A stretch of DNA of 64,000 nucleotides from an uncultured Acidovorax sp. (GTDB lineage: Bacteria; Pseudomonadota; Gammaproteobacteria; Burkholderiales; Burkholderiaceae_C), in the NCBI GenBank assembly GCA_913774625.1, contig CAJYHL010000014.1, positions 25,850 through 89,849 of the forward strand. The letters are read 5' to 3'. Positions 9,235 to 18,714 of the stretch are shown in pieces (the first letter of the stretch is position 1; each line of letters begins with the position of its first letter). The notes beneath the pieces are model-generated. The model had not been told where the DNA came from, searched no databases, and saw only the letters and a program-made list of their open reading frames with translations. The translations under genes were made by a program, and so were the position numbers.

Positions 9235-9600
9235 ATGCCGATCCGGAAAGTGCTGGTCGTTGACGACTCGAAGACCGAGCTGATGTTCCTGACCGACCTG
9301 CTGCAGAAAAAGGGCATGCAGGTGCGTACCGCCGAGAACGCCGACGAGGCCTTCCGGCGCCTGGCCGAAGAAAAGCCCGACCTGATCCTGATGGACGTGG
9401 TCATGCCGGGCCAGAACGGCTTCCAGCTCACGCGCTCCATCTCGCGCGACCCGCAGTACGCCGACGTGCCCATCATCATGTGTACCAGCAAGAACCAGGA
9501 AACCGACCGGGTCTGGGGCATGCGCCAGGGAGCGCGCGGCTACATCACCAAGCCGGTGGACCCGGCGGAGCTGCAGGCCAAGATCGACGCGCTCAACTGA
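9235..9600 (+). CDS. pilH: Type IV pilus response regulator PilH
   Basis: Second single-domain receiver (121 residues): VLVVDDSKTE, phospho-acceptor in LILMDVVMPGQNG, CTSKNQ and ITKPVDP. PilH is the CheY-like partner of PilG in the Chp system and is thought to act on pilus retraction or as a phosphate sink. It starts two bases after pilG ends, so the two are co-transcribed. A 54-base gap separates it from pilI. Confidence 0.92.
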   Translation: MPIRKVLVVDDSKTELMFLTDLLQKKGMQVRTAENADEAFRRLAEEKPDLILMDVVMPGQNGFQLTRSISRDPQYADVPIIMCTSKNQETDRVWGMRQGARGYITKPVDPAELQAKIDALN

Positions 9601-9654
9601 TGCGCGTGGTGAACCCGTACGCCATGACCGCGCACCCCGCCGAAGCCGCCGCCC

Positions 9655-10182
9655 ATGGCCAACCGTGAAGCGCTGAGGGAGCTGCAGGCCCGCCTCGCCG
9701 CCCGCCTGCAGGCCGCGCGCGGCGAGGGTTCCAGCGTGTCTTCGTGGCTGGCGGTGGAATCGGCCGGGATGCGGCTGCTGCTGCCGCTGGAGCAGGCGGG
9801 CGAGATCTTCCCCTGGCGCGGCGTGCGCCCCGTTCCCTACACCCAGCCCTGGTTCCTGGGCGTGGCCAACCTGCGCGGGGCGCTGGTCGGCGTGGCGGAC
9901 CTGGCGGCCCTGCTGGGCGCTGCCGGCCCGCGGTCCGACGCGGCCCTGGCCGAATCCAGCCTGCTGTCGCTGAACGCGGCCTTCGGGGTCAATGCCGCGC
10001 TGCTGGTCGAACGCCTGGCCGGGCTGCGCGGGGCGGATGCCTTCGCCGCGTCCGAGCCCCCGCCCGAAGGGGCGCCGCCGTATTTCGGCCACTGCCATGT
10101 CGATGCCCAGGGCTTGCGCTGGCAGGCGCTCGATCTCCAGATCCTGTCCCGGCACCCGGCGTTCCTCGCCATCGGTGCCTGA
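9655..10182 (+). CDS. pilI: CheW-like adaptor PilI
   Basis: CheW-domain scaffold of 175 residues that would couple the PilJ receptor to the PilL kinase. The fold is recognisable from GMRLLLPLEQAGEIFPW, the PWFLGVANLRGALVGVADLAAL core typical of CheW and the C-terminal WQALDLQILSRHPAFL. It sits between pilH and pilJ in the expected order. Sequence conservation in this family is low, so the assignment rests on the core motif and the gene order. Confidence 0.88.
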   Translation: MANREALRELQARLAARLQAARGEGSSVSSWLAVESAGMRLLLPLEQAGEIFPWRGVRPVPYTQPWFLGVANLRGALVGVADLAALLGAAGPRSDAALAESSLLSLNAAFGVNAALLVERLAGLRGADAFAASEPPPEGAPPYFGHCHVDAQGLRWQALDLQILSRHPAFLAIGA

Positions 10183-10226
10183 GCGCCAGCCAGAGCGCCC
10201 GATCCGTTCTTCATCAAGGCCGTCCC

Positions 10227-12494
10227 ATGTCCGTCGTCAAGCTGTTTGGAAAACTGCTCAACCGCCAGCCCGCGGAGCGCGAGGCCCTGGATCTTTCCCC
10301 GGCCCAGGGCGGACTGGGCGCCGCCAACGTGCGCGGGGGCGGCGAAGCGGTGCTGGACGGTCTGAGCACCCTGCAGGGCGAGGCGGACGGCCCCGCCGCG
10401 ATGCCGGAGCTGGACGATGCCGAAGGCGACCTGATCACCCTGCCCGTGCTGGGACGCGCCACCGCCGCGCGCCACCAGCGCCGCCTGCTGGTCATGCTGG
10501 CGGCGGGGCTGGTGGTGCTGGCCCTGATCGCGGGCTGGGTGCTGCGCCAGGCCGACCGCTCCGCGCAGCAGCTGGCGGCCACCGGGCAGTCGCTGATGCA
10601 GTCGCAGCGCCTGGCCAAGTCGGTGTCGCAGGCGCTGGTGGGCAGCCCGCAGGCCTTCCCGGACGTGGCGGAAAGCGCCGGCGTGCTGTCGCGCAACGTG
10701 CGCGCCCTCAATGGCGGCGATACCGACCTGGGCGTGCAGGGGCTGGGCCAGGGCTACAAGGCCGAGCTGGAGGCCGTCACCTCGCTGACCGAGCGGGCCG
10801 AGCACAACGCCGCCATCGTGATGGCGCAGCAGAAGACGCTGACGCAGGTGGGCGATGCGCTGCGCACCATCAACCGGCAGTCGTCCGAGCTGCTGGAGAG
10901 CGCCGAGACCATCGCCTCGCTCAAGCTCCAGCAGAACGCCTCGCCTGCCGAGATCTCCGCCGCGGGCCAGCTGGTCATGCTGACGCAGCGCATCGGCAAG
11001 TCGGCCAACGAGTTCCAGACCATGGAGGGCGTCAGCCCCGAGGCCGTGTTCCTGCTGGGCAAGGACCTGAATTCGTTCAAGGAGATCGCCCAGGGCCTGC
11101 TGGACGGCAGCGCCGACCTGCGCCTGCCGCCCACGCGCGACGCCCAGACCCGCGAGCAGCTCGACAAGCTCATCAAGCTCTACGACCAGACCCGCGTGCG
11201 CGCCGGGGCCATCCTGAGCAATCTGCAGGGCCTGGTGTCGGCCCGCGAGGCGCAGACCTCCATCATCGCGGACAGCGAGCCGCTGCGCCGCCAGCTGGAG
11301 GCGCTGCAGGCGCGCATCTCGGCCCAGACCGGCCTGGGCGCCGGCCAGTTCGCCGCGCTGACCGTGGCGGGCCTCTTCGTGCTGCTGTGCGGCATGGGCA
11401 TCTCGCGCGTGCAGCTCATGGACAGCCGCTCGCGCCAGACCTCGGCCGAAGTGCTGCAGCGCGACGCCAAGCGGCAGGAACAGGAAGCCAAGCGCGTGAA
11501 CGACGCCAACCAGGCGGCCATTCTGCGGCTGATGAACGAGCTGCAGTCGGTGGCCGAAGGCGACCTGACGCAGGAAGCCACCGTGACCGAGGACATCACC
11601 GGCGCCATCGCCGACTCGGTCAACTACACCGTGGAAGAGCTGCGCCAGCTGGTGGGCAGCGTGCAGAACACCGCCGCCCGCGTGGCCCAGACCACGGCGC
11701 AGGTGGACAGCACCTCCACCGAGCTGCTGGCCGCCTCCACCGAACAGCTGCGCGAGATCCGCGAGACCGGCCAGTCCGTGCTGGACATGGCCACGCGCAT
11801 CAACGACGTGTCCAGCCAGGCGCAGGAATCGGCCTCGGTGGCGCGCCAGTCGCTGCAGGCCGCCGATTCGGGCCTGCAGGCCGTTCAGAACGCCATCGGC
11901 GGCATGAACTCCATCCGCGACCAGATCCAGGACACCTCCAAGCGCATCAAGCGGCTGGGCGAGTCGTCGCAGGAGATCGGTGAGATCACCGAACTGATCT
12001 CGGACATCACCGAGCAGACCAACGTGCTGGCGCTGAACGCCGCCATCCAGGCCGCATCGGCCGGCGAGGCCGGCCGCGGCTTCTCGGTCGTGGCCGAGGA
12101 AGTGCAGCGCCTGGCCGAGCGCTCGGCCGACGCCACGCGCCAGATTTCGGCACTGGTGAAGGCCATCCAGACCGACACGCAGGACGCCGTGGCCGCCATG
12201 GAGCGCTCCACCCAGGGCGTGGTCGAGGGCGCGCGCCTGTCCGACTCCGCGGGCACCGCGCTCACCGAGATCGACCGCGTGTCGCGGCGCCTCGCCGAGC
12301 TGATCGAGCAGATCTCGTCCTCCACCTCGCGCGAAGCCGAGCTCGCCAACGAGGTGGCCGGCAACATCCAGCACATCTTCGCCGTGACCGAGCAGACCGG
12401 CGAGGGCACGCGCACCACGGCCCAGCAGGTGCGCGAGCTCTCGCAGATCGCCGAAGAGCTGCGCCAGTCGGTGTCGCGCTTCAAGATCACCTGA
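10227..12494 (+). CDS. pilJ: Type IV pilus methyl-accepting chemoreceptor PilJ
   Basis: Inner-membrane chemoreceptor of 755 residues. Transmembrane helices lie near residues 87-106 and 371-393, flanking a periplasmic PilJ-type sensor region; a HAMP-like linker and a long coiled coil follow. The kinase-contacting hairpin tip is near residue 595 (EQTNVLALNAAIQAASAGEA, with a variant AASAGE). A cytoplasmic extension of about 85 residues precedes the first membrane helix. It would sense surface contact or solutes and signal through PilI to PilL. The ATG at 10227 was chosen over a much longer upstream frame that overlaps pilI. Confidence 0.93.
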   Translation: MSVVKLFGKLLNRQPAEREALDLSPAQGGLGAANVRGGGEAVLDGLSTLQGEADGPAAMPELDDAEGDLITLPVLGRATAARHQRRLLVMLAAGLVVLALIAGWVLRQADRSAQQLAATGQSLMQSQRLAKSVSQALVGSPQAFPDVAESAGVLSRNVRALNGGDTDLGVQGLGQGYKAELEAVTSLTERAEHNAAIVMAQQKTLTQVGDALRTINRQSSELLESAETIASLKLQQNASPAEISAAGQLVMLTQRIGKSANEFQTMEGVSPEAVFLLGKDLNSFKEIAQGLLDGSADLRLPPTRDAQTREQLDKLIKLYDQTRVRAGAILSNLQGLVSAREAQTSIIADSEPLRRQLEALQARISAQTGLGAGQFAALTVAGLFVLLCGMGISRVQLMDSRSRQTSAEVLQRDAKRQEQEAKRVNDANQAAILRLMNELQSVAEGDLTQEATVTEDITGAIADSVNYTVEELRQLVGSVQNTAARVAQTTAQVDSTSTELLAASTEQLREIRETGQSVLDMATRINDVSSQAQESASVARQSLQAADSGLQAVQNAIGGMNSIRDQIQDTSKRIKRLGESSQEIGEITELISDITEQTNVLALNAAIQAASAGEAGRGFSVVAEEVQRLAERSADATRQISALVKAIQTDTQDAVAAMERSTQGVVEGARLSDSAGTALTEIDRVSRRLAELIEQISSSTSREAELANEVAGNIQHIFAVTEQTGEGTRTTAQQVRELSQIAEELRQSVSRFKIT

Positions 12495-12567
12495 TCCGGA
12501 TCCCGCACGCCAACCCGCCACGCCGCCACTCCGACCCACACTGGCTCCAGGCAGCCGGAGACGAACC

Positions 12568-15500
12568 ATGCCCATCACGGACGCCACCACCGCATTCGCC
12601 GCCGACGGGGCGCACACGACCGAGCAGGACCTCGGGCCCCTGGCCTGGGTCCATGAGGAATTGCGCAAGTCGCTCGAAGGCGCGGTCAAGTCGCTGCGCC
12701 GCTTCGTGCGCGAGGCCGCCGTGACCCGCGACTCCGATCTGGCTTCGCTGGACGCCAGCGCGCTGCGCCTGGCACGCCAGCAGCTGCACCAGGCCAGCGG
12801 CGCGCTGGAGGTGGTCGGCATGGCCGCGCCCGCGCTGGTGCTGCGGTCCATGGAAGCGGCGGTGCAGAAGTTCGTGCAGCGTCCGGACCAGTGCGGCGAG
12901 GACGCGGTGTCCGTGCTGGAGCGCGCGAGCTTCGCCCTCGTCGAATACCTGGAACTGGTGCTGGCCGGAAAGCACGCTTCGCCCGTGGCGCTGTTCCCGC
13001 AATACCGCGAGGTGCAGGCCCTGACCGGGGCCGAGCGCGTGCATCCGGCCGACCTCTGGCCGGTGCAGCGCGATCTGCCCGAACCCGAGATGCCGCTGTC
13101 GGCCGCCCCGCTGCCCTACGGCCCGGAGGCGCGCGCGCGCCTGGACAGCGCCGTGCTGCGCATCGTCAAGCACGGCGATGCCGCCGCCGCCGCGCAGATG
13201 CGCGACGTCTGCCTGGGTTTCGTGGCCGCCGCAACGGAGCGCGAGCCGCGCACCTTCTGGAAGCTCTGCGCCGGCTTCTTCGACGCTTTCGCCGCAGGGC
13301 TGCTGCCCGCCGACGTGTACGTCAAGCGCGTGGCCTCGCGCGTGCTGATGCAGTACGCCAGCCTGGCCCGGGGCGATGCCTCCATCGCCGACCGGCTGGT
13401 GCAGGACCTGCTCTTCTTCTGCGCCCAGGCCCGGGTGCCCGAGGACGGCGCCGCGCCCGGTGCGGCGGCGCTGCAGGCCGTGCGGCAGGCCTCGGGCCAG
13501 CAGGCGAGCCGCCCCGTCGATTACGAGCAGCCGCGCTTCGGCCGCTACGACCCGGCCGTGCTGGCCCAGGCGCGCCGGCGCATCGCGGCCACGGCCGAGA
13601 CCTGGTCCGCGCTGGCCGGCGGCGACCGCAGCAAGCACAAGCTAGCCGCCGACCAGTTCAGCCTGGTCTGCGATTCGCTGGACCGGCTGCATCCGGAAAG
13701 CCATGCGCTCGCCGCCGCGCTGACCAGGGCCGTCGATGCGGCCGGCCGCTCGGGCGGCGTGCCCACGCCCGACCTGGCGATGGAAGTCGCCACCTCGGTG
13801 CTCTATCTGCAGGCCGCCTTCGAAGAGCCCGACACCGCGCAGGAGCAGCTGGCCGAGCGCGCCGCACAGCTGGCCCGGCGGCTGGACCATGTGGCGGCCG
13901 GCGGCGAGCCCGCGCCGCTGGAAGCCTGGATGGAGGAGCTCTACCGCCGCGTGAGCGACCACCAGACCATGGGCAGCGTGGTGGGCGAGCTGCGCGCATC
14001 GCTGGCCGAAACCGAAAAGGCCATGGACCAGTTCTTCCGCCAGCCCGACGACCTGGCGGCCCTCACGTCCGTGCCCGACCGGCTGGCGCAGATGCGCGGC
14101 GTGCTCTCGGTGCTGGGGCTGGACCAGGCCTCGCTGGCCGCGCTGCGCATGCGCGACACGGTGGAGCGCTTGCTTGCCGGCCAGGTGCCCGAGGCCGAGC
14201 GGCCGCAGACCTTCGAGAAGCTGGGCAACAGCCTGGGCGCGCTGGGCTTTCTGATCGACATGCTGGGCTACCAGCGCTCCATGGCGCGCAAGCTGTTCGT
14301 CTATGACGAGGTGCAGGGCGAGCTGCGCCTGCGCATGGGCCGTGCCCGCGAGCTCGCCCACCGGGCCGCGCAGCAGGCCCAGGAACCGGTGCCGCAGCCC
14401 GCGCCCACGCCGGTATCCACGCCCGAGCCGGCATCGGCTCCGGCACCAGCACCAGCGCCTGCAGCGCAGGACGAGCCCGCTGCGCTGCAGGCGTCCGCCT
14501 TACCGGAGTCGCCCGCCGCTGCCGCCGCTCCGGTGCCCGAGCCCGCCGAGGAACCCGCTCCCCAGGTGGAGCCCGGCTTCACGCTGGACCTGGATGCACT
14601 GGACTTCTCCCCCGGGCCCGAGCAGGGCGCGGCCGAGGCGTTGGCCGCAGCCGTGCCGCTGCCTCCCCCGCCGCCGCCTCCGGCCCAGCCCCTGCCCGAT
14701 GCGGACGACGAAGACCAGGAACTGCTGGACATCTTCCTCGAAGAGGCGCGAGAAGTGGTCGGCGCCGGCCTGGCCGCCGTGCAGAGCCTGCATGCCGCGC
14801 CCGGCGACCTGAGCGAGCAGACCACGCTGCGCCGTGCCTTCCACACGCTGAAGGGCAGTTCGCGCATGGTCGGCCTGGTGCCGTTCGGCGATGCCGCCTG
14901 GGCCATGGAGCAGGCCCTGAATGCCTGGCTGGCCGAGCAAAAGCCCATGCCGCCCGAACTGCTGGACCTGTCTGAGCAGAGCCTGCAGGCCTTCGGCCGC
15001 TGGGCGGACGCCATCGCCGCCGGGGACGACAGCGGCTGGCAGGCCCAGCCCTTCGTGGAGGCCGCCGACGCCTTGCGCGCCGGCCGGATGCCCGGGCCGC
15101 TGCAGGTGCCGGGCGCGGCGGCCCGGCCTGCAGCCGCCCCGCAGCCGGCTTCCGAGCCGGTACCCGAGCATGCCGCAGGCGAACTGCCGGCCCCGGCTGC
15201 CGGGGAGGCGATGGGCGCCCAAGCCGCCGAACCGCCCGTGCCTGTCGCGGACGCTGCCGAGGCCGCCGAGCTCCTGCCCGCGCAGGACATGGCGCAGGAG
15301 ATCGACTTCGCCGACTTCCTGCAGGCCGTCGAAGCATCCGATGCGGCGCAGCCTGCGGCCCCGGCCGATGGCGGCGTCCTGGCGCACGAACCTGGCGAGC
15401 TGGAGGAAGCGCTTCCCGGCGATACGGCGCATGCAGAGGAGCATGAGCATGCCACCGTGGATGCGGGGGCAGAGGCTGCCTTCGCCCTCGACGCCCCCGC

Positions 15501-18500
15501 CTTGGCTGTTGATGCCGAAGAGGCGGATGCGGCACCAGCGCGAGAGGCCTTCGAGACGCACGAGACGGCCGAAGCACCGGCCGCCGAGCCGCAGCAGCCC
15601 CCGGAGCACGATCCTGCCCACGAGCCTGAGCCTGAGCCGGCAAGTGCCGAGGCGCCCGCTGCCGGCATGCCCGCCGAGTCCAGCGAACCCGCACCGGCCT
15701 GGGCTGCCGGCGACGCGCCTGGCGACCTGCTGCATACCCCCGATGAGCCTGCCGCGCCGGCCCCGGAACCCGCGCCCGAGGACGAGGCCGTCAAGGTCAT
15801 CGACACGCTGCGCATCGGCATACCGCTCTACAACGTCTATCTGAACGAGGCCGACGAATGGTCGCGCCGGCTGTCCACCGCGCTGCAGGAATGGTCGCTG
15901 GAGCTGCACGAGCCGCTGCCCGACACGGCCATCGCGCTGGCGCATTCGCTGGCGGGCAGCTCTGCCACCGTGGGCTTCGCCGCGCTGTCCGAGATGGCGC
16001 GCACGCTGGAACATGCGCTGGAGCATGTGCAGTGGCAGCCGCAGGGCGAGCCGGACCAGGCCGCCGTGTTCGTCGCCACCGCCGATGACATCCGCCGGCT
16101 GCTGCACCAGTTCGCGGCCGGCTTCCTGCGGGAGCCGAACCCGCAGCTGATGGAGGCCTTGCGCGCCATCCTGCATGCCGAAGCCGGCATGCCGCCCGGG
16201 ATGGCCGATGTGCCCGAGGGGGCCGATGAGGCAGGTGAGGCGGCAAGCGTCGCCATGGCGGAAGGCGACGGCGACGGCCATGCCGCCGCAGCGCAGCCTC
16301 AACCGCAGCCTGAGCCCGTGGTGGAGCCCCGGTCCGCGCAGGACATCGACGACGAGATCGACGCGTGCGATGCGATCGACCCCGACCTCTTCCCCATTTT
16401 CGAGGAAGAGGCCGCCGAGCTGCTGCCCGGCCTGGGCGCCGCGCTGCGCCAGTGGGTGGCGCGGCCCGATAACGCAGGCGCCCGCAACGAGCTGCTGCGC
16501 GGCCTGCACACCCTCAAGGGCAGCGCGCGCCTGGCCGGCGCCATGCGGCTGGGCGAGATGGCCCACCGCATGGAATCGGCCGTGGAGCGCATCGATGCCG
16601 AGGCGCCGCGCAGCGAAGACATCGAGCCGCTGCTGACGCACCTCGACGGCATGCAGGCCGGCTTCGCGGCGCTGCGCGCCCGTGCCGCCCAGCCGCCTGC
16701 GGCCGACGGCGCCGCCGCTGCCGCCGCAGCCAGCCCGGCCCCCGAAGCCGCGGCGGAGGCCGCGCAGCCCGCTCCGTCACCGAGCGCCGCAGCGCCCGCA
16801 GTGGCCCAGGCCCGCGCCGCGGGCCCCACGGTGCGCGTGCGCGCGCAGCTGCTCGACCGGCTGGTCAACCAGGCGGGCGAGGTGATGATCGCCCGCTCGC
16901 GGCTGGATGCGCGGGTGGGGCAGATGCGCTCTTCGCTGGGCGATCTGTCGGGCAACCTGGAGCGGCTGCGCCAGCAGCTGCGCGACATCGAGGTGCAGGC
17001 CGAATCGCAGATGCAGTCGCGCCTGGCGTTGTCCAGGGACTCGGGCGCGGAATTCGATCCGCTCGAATTCGACCGCTTCACCCGCGTGCAGGAGCTCACC
17101 CGCATGATGGCCGAGTCGGTCAACGACGTGGCCACCGTGCAGCGCAACCTGCAGCGCACGGTGGAGGCCGCCGAGGACGACCTGATCGCCCAGGGCCGGC
17201 AGGCGCGCGAGCTGCAGCGCGACCTGCTGCGCACGCGCATGGTGGAGTTCGACGGCATCGCCGAGCGGCTCTATGCTGTGGTGCGCCAGGCCTCCAAGGA
17301 AACCGGCAAGCAGATCAAGCTCGACATCGCGGGCGGCTCCATCGAGATGGACCGCGGCGTGCTCGACCGCATGGCGCCCGCTTTCGAGCACCTGCTGCGC
17401 AACAGCGTGGCGCACGGCATCGAAGATCCGCAGCGGCGCGCCGCGGCGGGCAAGCCGGCCGTGGGCCGCATCGCCATCGCGCTGCGCCAGGAGGGCAACG
17501 ACGTCTCGGTGGAATTCAGCGACGACGGCGCGGGCCTGGACCTGGACCGCATCCGCGCACGCGCCGTGGCCCAGGGCCTGCTGGCCGAAGGCGCCGGGCT
17601 CGCGCCCGCCGACGCGGCGCAGCTCATCTTCCAGCCGGGCTTTTCCACCGCTGCGGGCGTGACCGAGTTGTCGGGCCGCGGCATCGGCATGGACGTGGTG
17701 CGCTCGGAGGTGCAGGCGCTGGGTGGACGCATCGAGACGCAGTCCCGGCCGGGCGAAGGCACCTCGTTCCGCATGGTGCTGCCGCTGACCACCGCCGTCA
17801 CGCAGGTGGTGATGCTGCGCGCCGGTCAGCAGACCATCGGCGTGCCGGCCAACCTGGTGGAGATGGTGCGCCGCACCACGGCGGCCGAGCTGGACGCGAG
17901 CTATGGCGGCAACCAGTTCCACGACGGCGTGGACGACCTGCCGTTCTTCTGGCTGGGCGCGCTGCTGCAATCCTCGGCCCGCAGCGCCGAGCCGGGCGGC
18001 AAGACGCGGCCTGTGGTGCTGCTGCGCAGCGCGGCGCAGCGCATCGCCTTGCATGTCGATGAAGTGCTGGGCAACCAGGAAGTCGTGGTGAAGAACCTGG
18101 GGCCGCAGCTCTCTCGCCTGCCCGGGCTGGCCGGCATGTCGGTGCTGGCATCCGGCGCGGTGGTGCTGATCTACAACCCGGTGGCCCTGGCCACGGTGTA
18201 TGGCGACCAGGCGCGCGCCCTGGCCCGGGGCGGCAGCGAGCCGGCCGGGGCCGCGCGAGGGGCGGCGGGCGGCGAGGCCGGCACGCCCGCGCCTGCGGCC
18301 GGCAGCGACGGCGTGCCGCTGGTGCTGGTGGTGGACGATTCCATCACCGTGCGCCGCGTCACCCAGCGGCTGCTGCAGCGCGAAGGCTACCGGGTGGCAC
18401 TGGCCTCCGACGGCCTGCAGGCGCTGGAGCGGCTGCAGCAGGAGCGGCCGGCGCTGGTGCTCTCCGACATCGAGATGCCGCGCATGGACGGCTTCGATCT

Positions 18501-18702
18501 GGCGCGCAACATCCGCGCCGATGCGCAGCTGCGCGATCTGCCCATCGTGATGATCACCTCGCGCATCGCCCAGAAGCACCGCGACCATGCCCTGGAACTG
18601 GGCGTGAACCACTATCTGGGCAAGCCCTATTCCGACGAGGAACTGCTGGGCCTGGTGGAGCACTACGCCCGCAAGGCCGAGCTGGCGAAGGAAGAAGGCT
18701 GA
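12568..18702 (+). CDS. pilL: Chp/Pil hybrid histidine kinase (PilL/ChpA)
   Basis: Very large (2044 residues) CheA-type kinase of the pilus chemosensory system. Visible parts in order: an N-terminal Hpt-like helical region (QLHQASGALEVVG, His 74) and further helical repeats to about residue 600; a Pro/Ala linker; an Hpt domain (FHTLKGSSRM, His 759); an acidic Pro/Ala-rich linker; a second Hpt-like site (AHSLAGSSATVG, His 1126); a third Hpt (LHTLKGSARLAG, His 1314); dimerisation and ATPase domain (NSVAHGIEDP, Asn 1612; SDDGAGLDLDRI); a CheW-like domain near 1745-1880; and a C-terminal receiver (VLVVDDSITVRR, Asp 1967). It would phosphorylate PilG and PilH. No pilK methyltransferase or chpB methylesterase gene follows. 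Confidence 0.93.
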   Translation: MPITDATTAFAADGAHTTEQDLGPLAWVHEELRKSLEGAVKSLRRFVREAAVTRDSDLASLDASALRLARQQLHQASGALEVVGMAAPALVLRSMEAAVQKFVQRPDQCGEDAVSVLERASFALVEYLELVLAGKHASPVALFPQYREVQALTGAERVHPADLWPVQRDLPEPEMPLSAAPLPYGPEARARLDSAVLRIVKHGDAAAAAQMRDVCLGFVAAATEREPRTFWKLCAGFFDAFAAGLLPADVYVKRVASRVLMQYASLARGDASIADRLVQDLLFFCAQARVPEDGAAPGAAALQAVRQASGQQASRPVDYEQPRFGRYDPAVLAQARRRIAATAETWSALAGGDRSKHKLAADQFSLVCDSLDRLHPESHALAAALTRAVDAAGRSGGVPTPDLAMEVATSVLYLQAAFEEPDTAQEQLAERAAQLARRLDHVAAGGEPAPLEAWMEELYRRVSDHQTMGSVVGELRASLAETEKAMDQFFRQPDDLAALTSVPDRLAQMRGVLSVLGLDQASLAALRMRDTVERLLAGQVPEAERPQTFEKLGNSLGALGFLIDMLGYQRSMARKLFVYDEVQGELRLRMGRARELAHRAAQQAQEPVPQPAPTPVSTPEPASAPAPAPAPAAQDEPAALQASALPESPAAAAAPVPEPAEEPAPQVEPGFTLDLDALDFSPGPEQGAAEALAAAVPLPPPPPPPAQPLPDADDEDQELLDIFLEEAREVVGAGLAAVQSLHAAPGDLSEQTTLRRAFHTLKGSSRMVGLVPFGDAAWAMEQALNAWLAEQKPMPPELLDLSEQSLQAFGRWADAIAAGDDSGWQAQPFVEAADALRAGRMPGPLQVPGAAARPAAAPQPASEPVPEHAAGELPAPAAGEAMGAQAAEPPVPVADAAEAAELLPAQDMAQEIDFADFLQAVEASDAAQPAAPADGGVLAHEPGELEEALPGDTAHAEEHEHATVDAGAEAAFALDAPALAVDAEEADAAPAREAFETHETAEAPAAEPQQPPEHDPAHEPEPEPASAEAPAAGMPAESSEPAPAWAAGDAPGDLLHTPDEPAAPAPEPAPEDEAVKVIDTLRIGIPLYNVYLNEADEWSRRLSTALQEWSLELHEPLPDTAIALAHSLAGSSATVGFAALSEMARTLEHALEHVQWQPQGEPDQAAVFVATADDIRRLLHQFAAGFLREPNPQLMEALRAILHAEAGMPPGMADVPEGADEAGEAASVAMAEGDGDGHAAAAQPQPQPEPVVEPRSAQDIDDEIDACDAIDPDLFPIFEEEAAELLPGLGAALRQWVARPDNAGARNELLRGLHTLKGSARLAGAMRLGEMAHRMESAVERIDAEAPRSEDIEPLLTHLDGMQAGFAALRARAAQPPAADGAAAAAAASPAPEAAAEAAQPAPSPSAAAPAVAQARAAGPTVRVRAQLLDRLVNQAGEVMIARSRLDARVGQMRSSLGDLSGNLERLRQQLRDIEVQAESQMQSRLALSRDSGAEFDPLEFDRFTRVQELTRMMAESVNDVATVQRNLQRTVEAAEDDLIAQGRQARELQRDLLRTRMVEFDGIAERLYAVVRQASKETGKQIKLDIAGGSIEMDRGVLDRMAPAFEHLLRNSVAHGIEDPQRRAAAGKPAVGRIAIALRQEGNDVSVEFSDDGAGLDLDRIRARAVAQGLLAEGAGLAPADAAQLIFQPGFSTAAGVTELSGRGIGMDVVRSEVQALGGRIETQSRPGEGTSFRMVLPLTTAVTQVVMLRAGQQTIGVPANLVEMVRRTTAAELDASYGGNQFHDGVDDLPFFWLGALLQSSARSAEPGGKTRPVVLLRSAAQRIALHVDEVLGNQEVVVKNLGPQLSRLPGLAGMSVLASGAVVLIYNPVALATVYGDQARALARGGSEPAGAARGAAGGEAGTPAPAAGSDGVPLVLVVDDSITVRRVTQRLLQREGYRVALASDGLQALERLQQERPALVLSDIEMPRMDGFDLARNIRADAQLRDLPIVMITSRIAQKHRDHALELGVNHYLGKPYSDEELLGLVEHYARKAELAKEEG

Positions 18703-18714
18703 GGCCCTGCGCGC

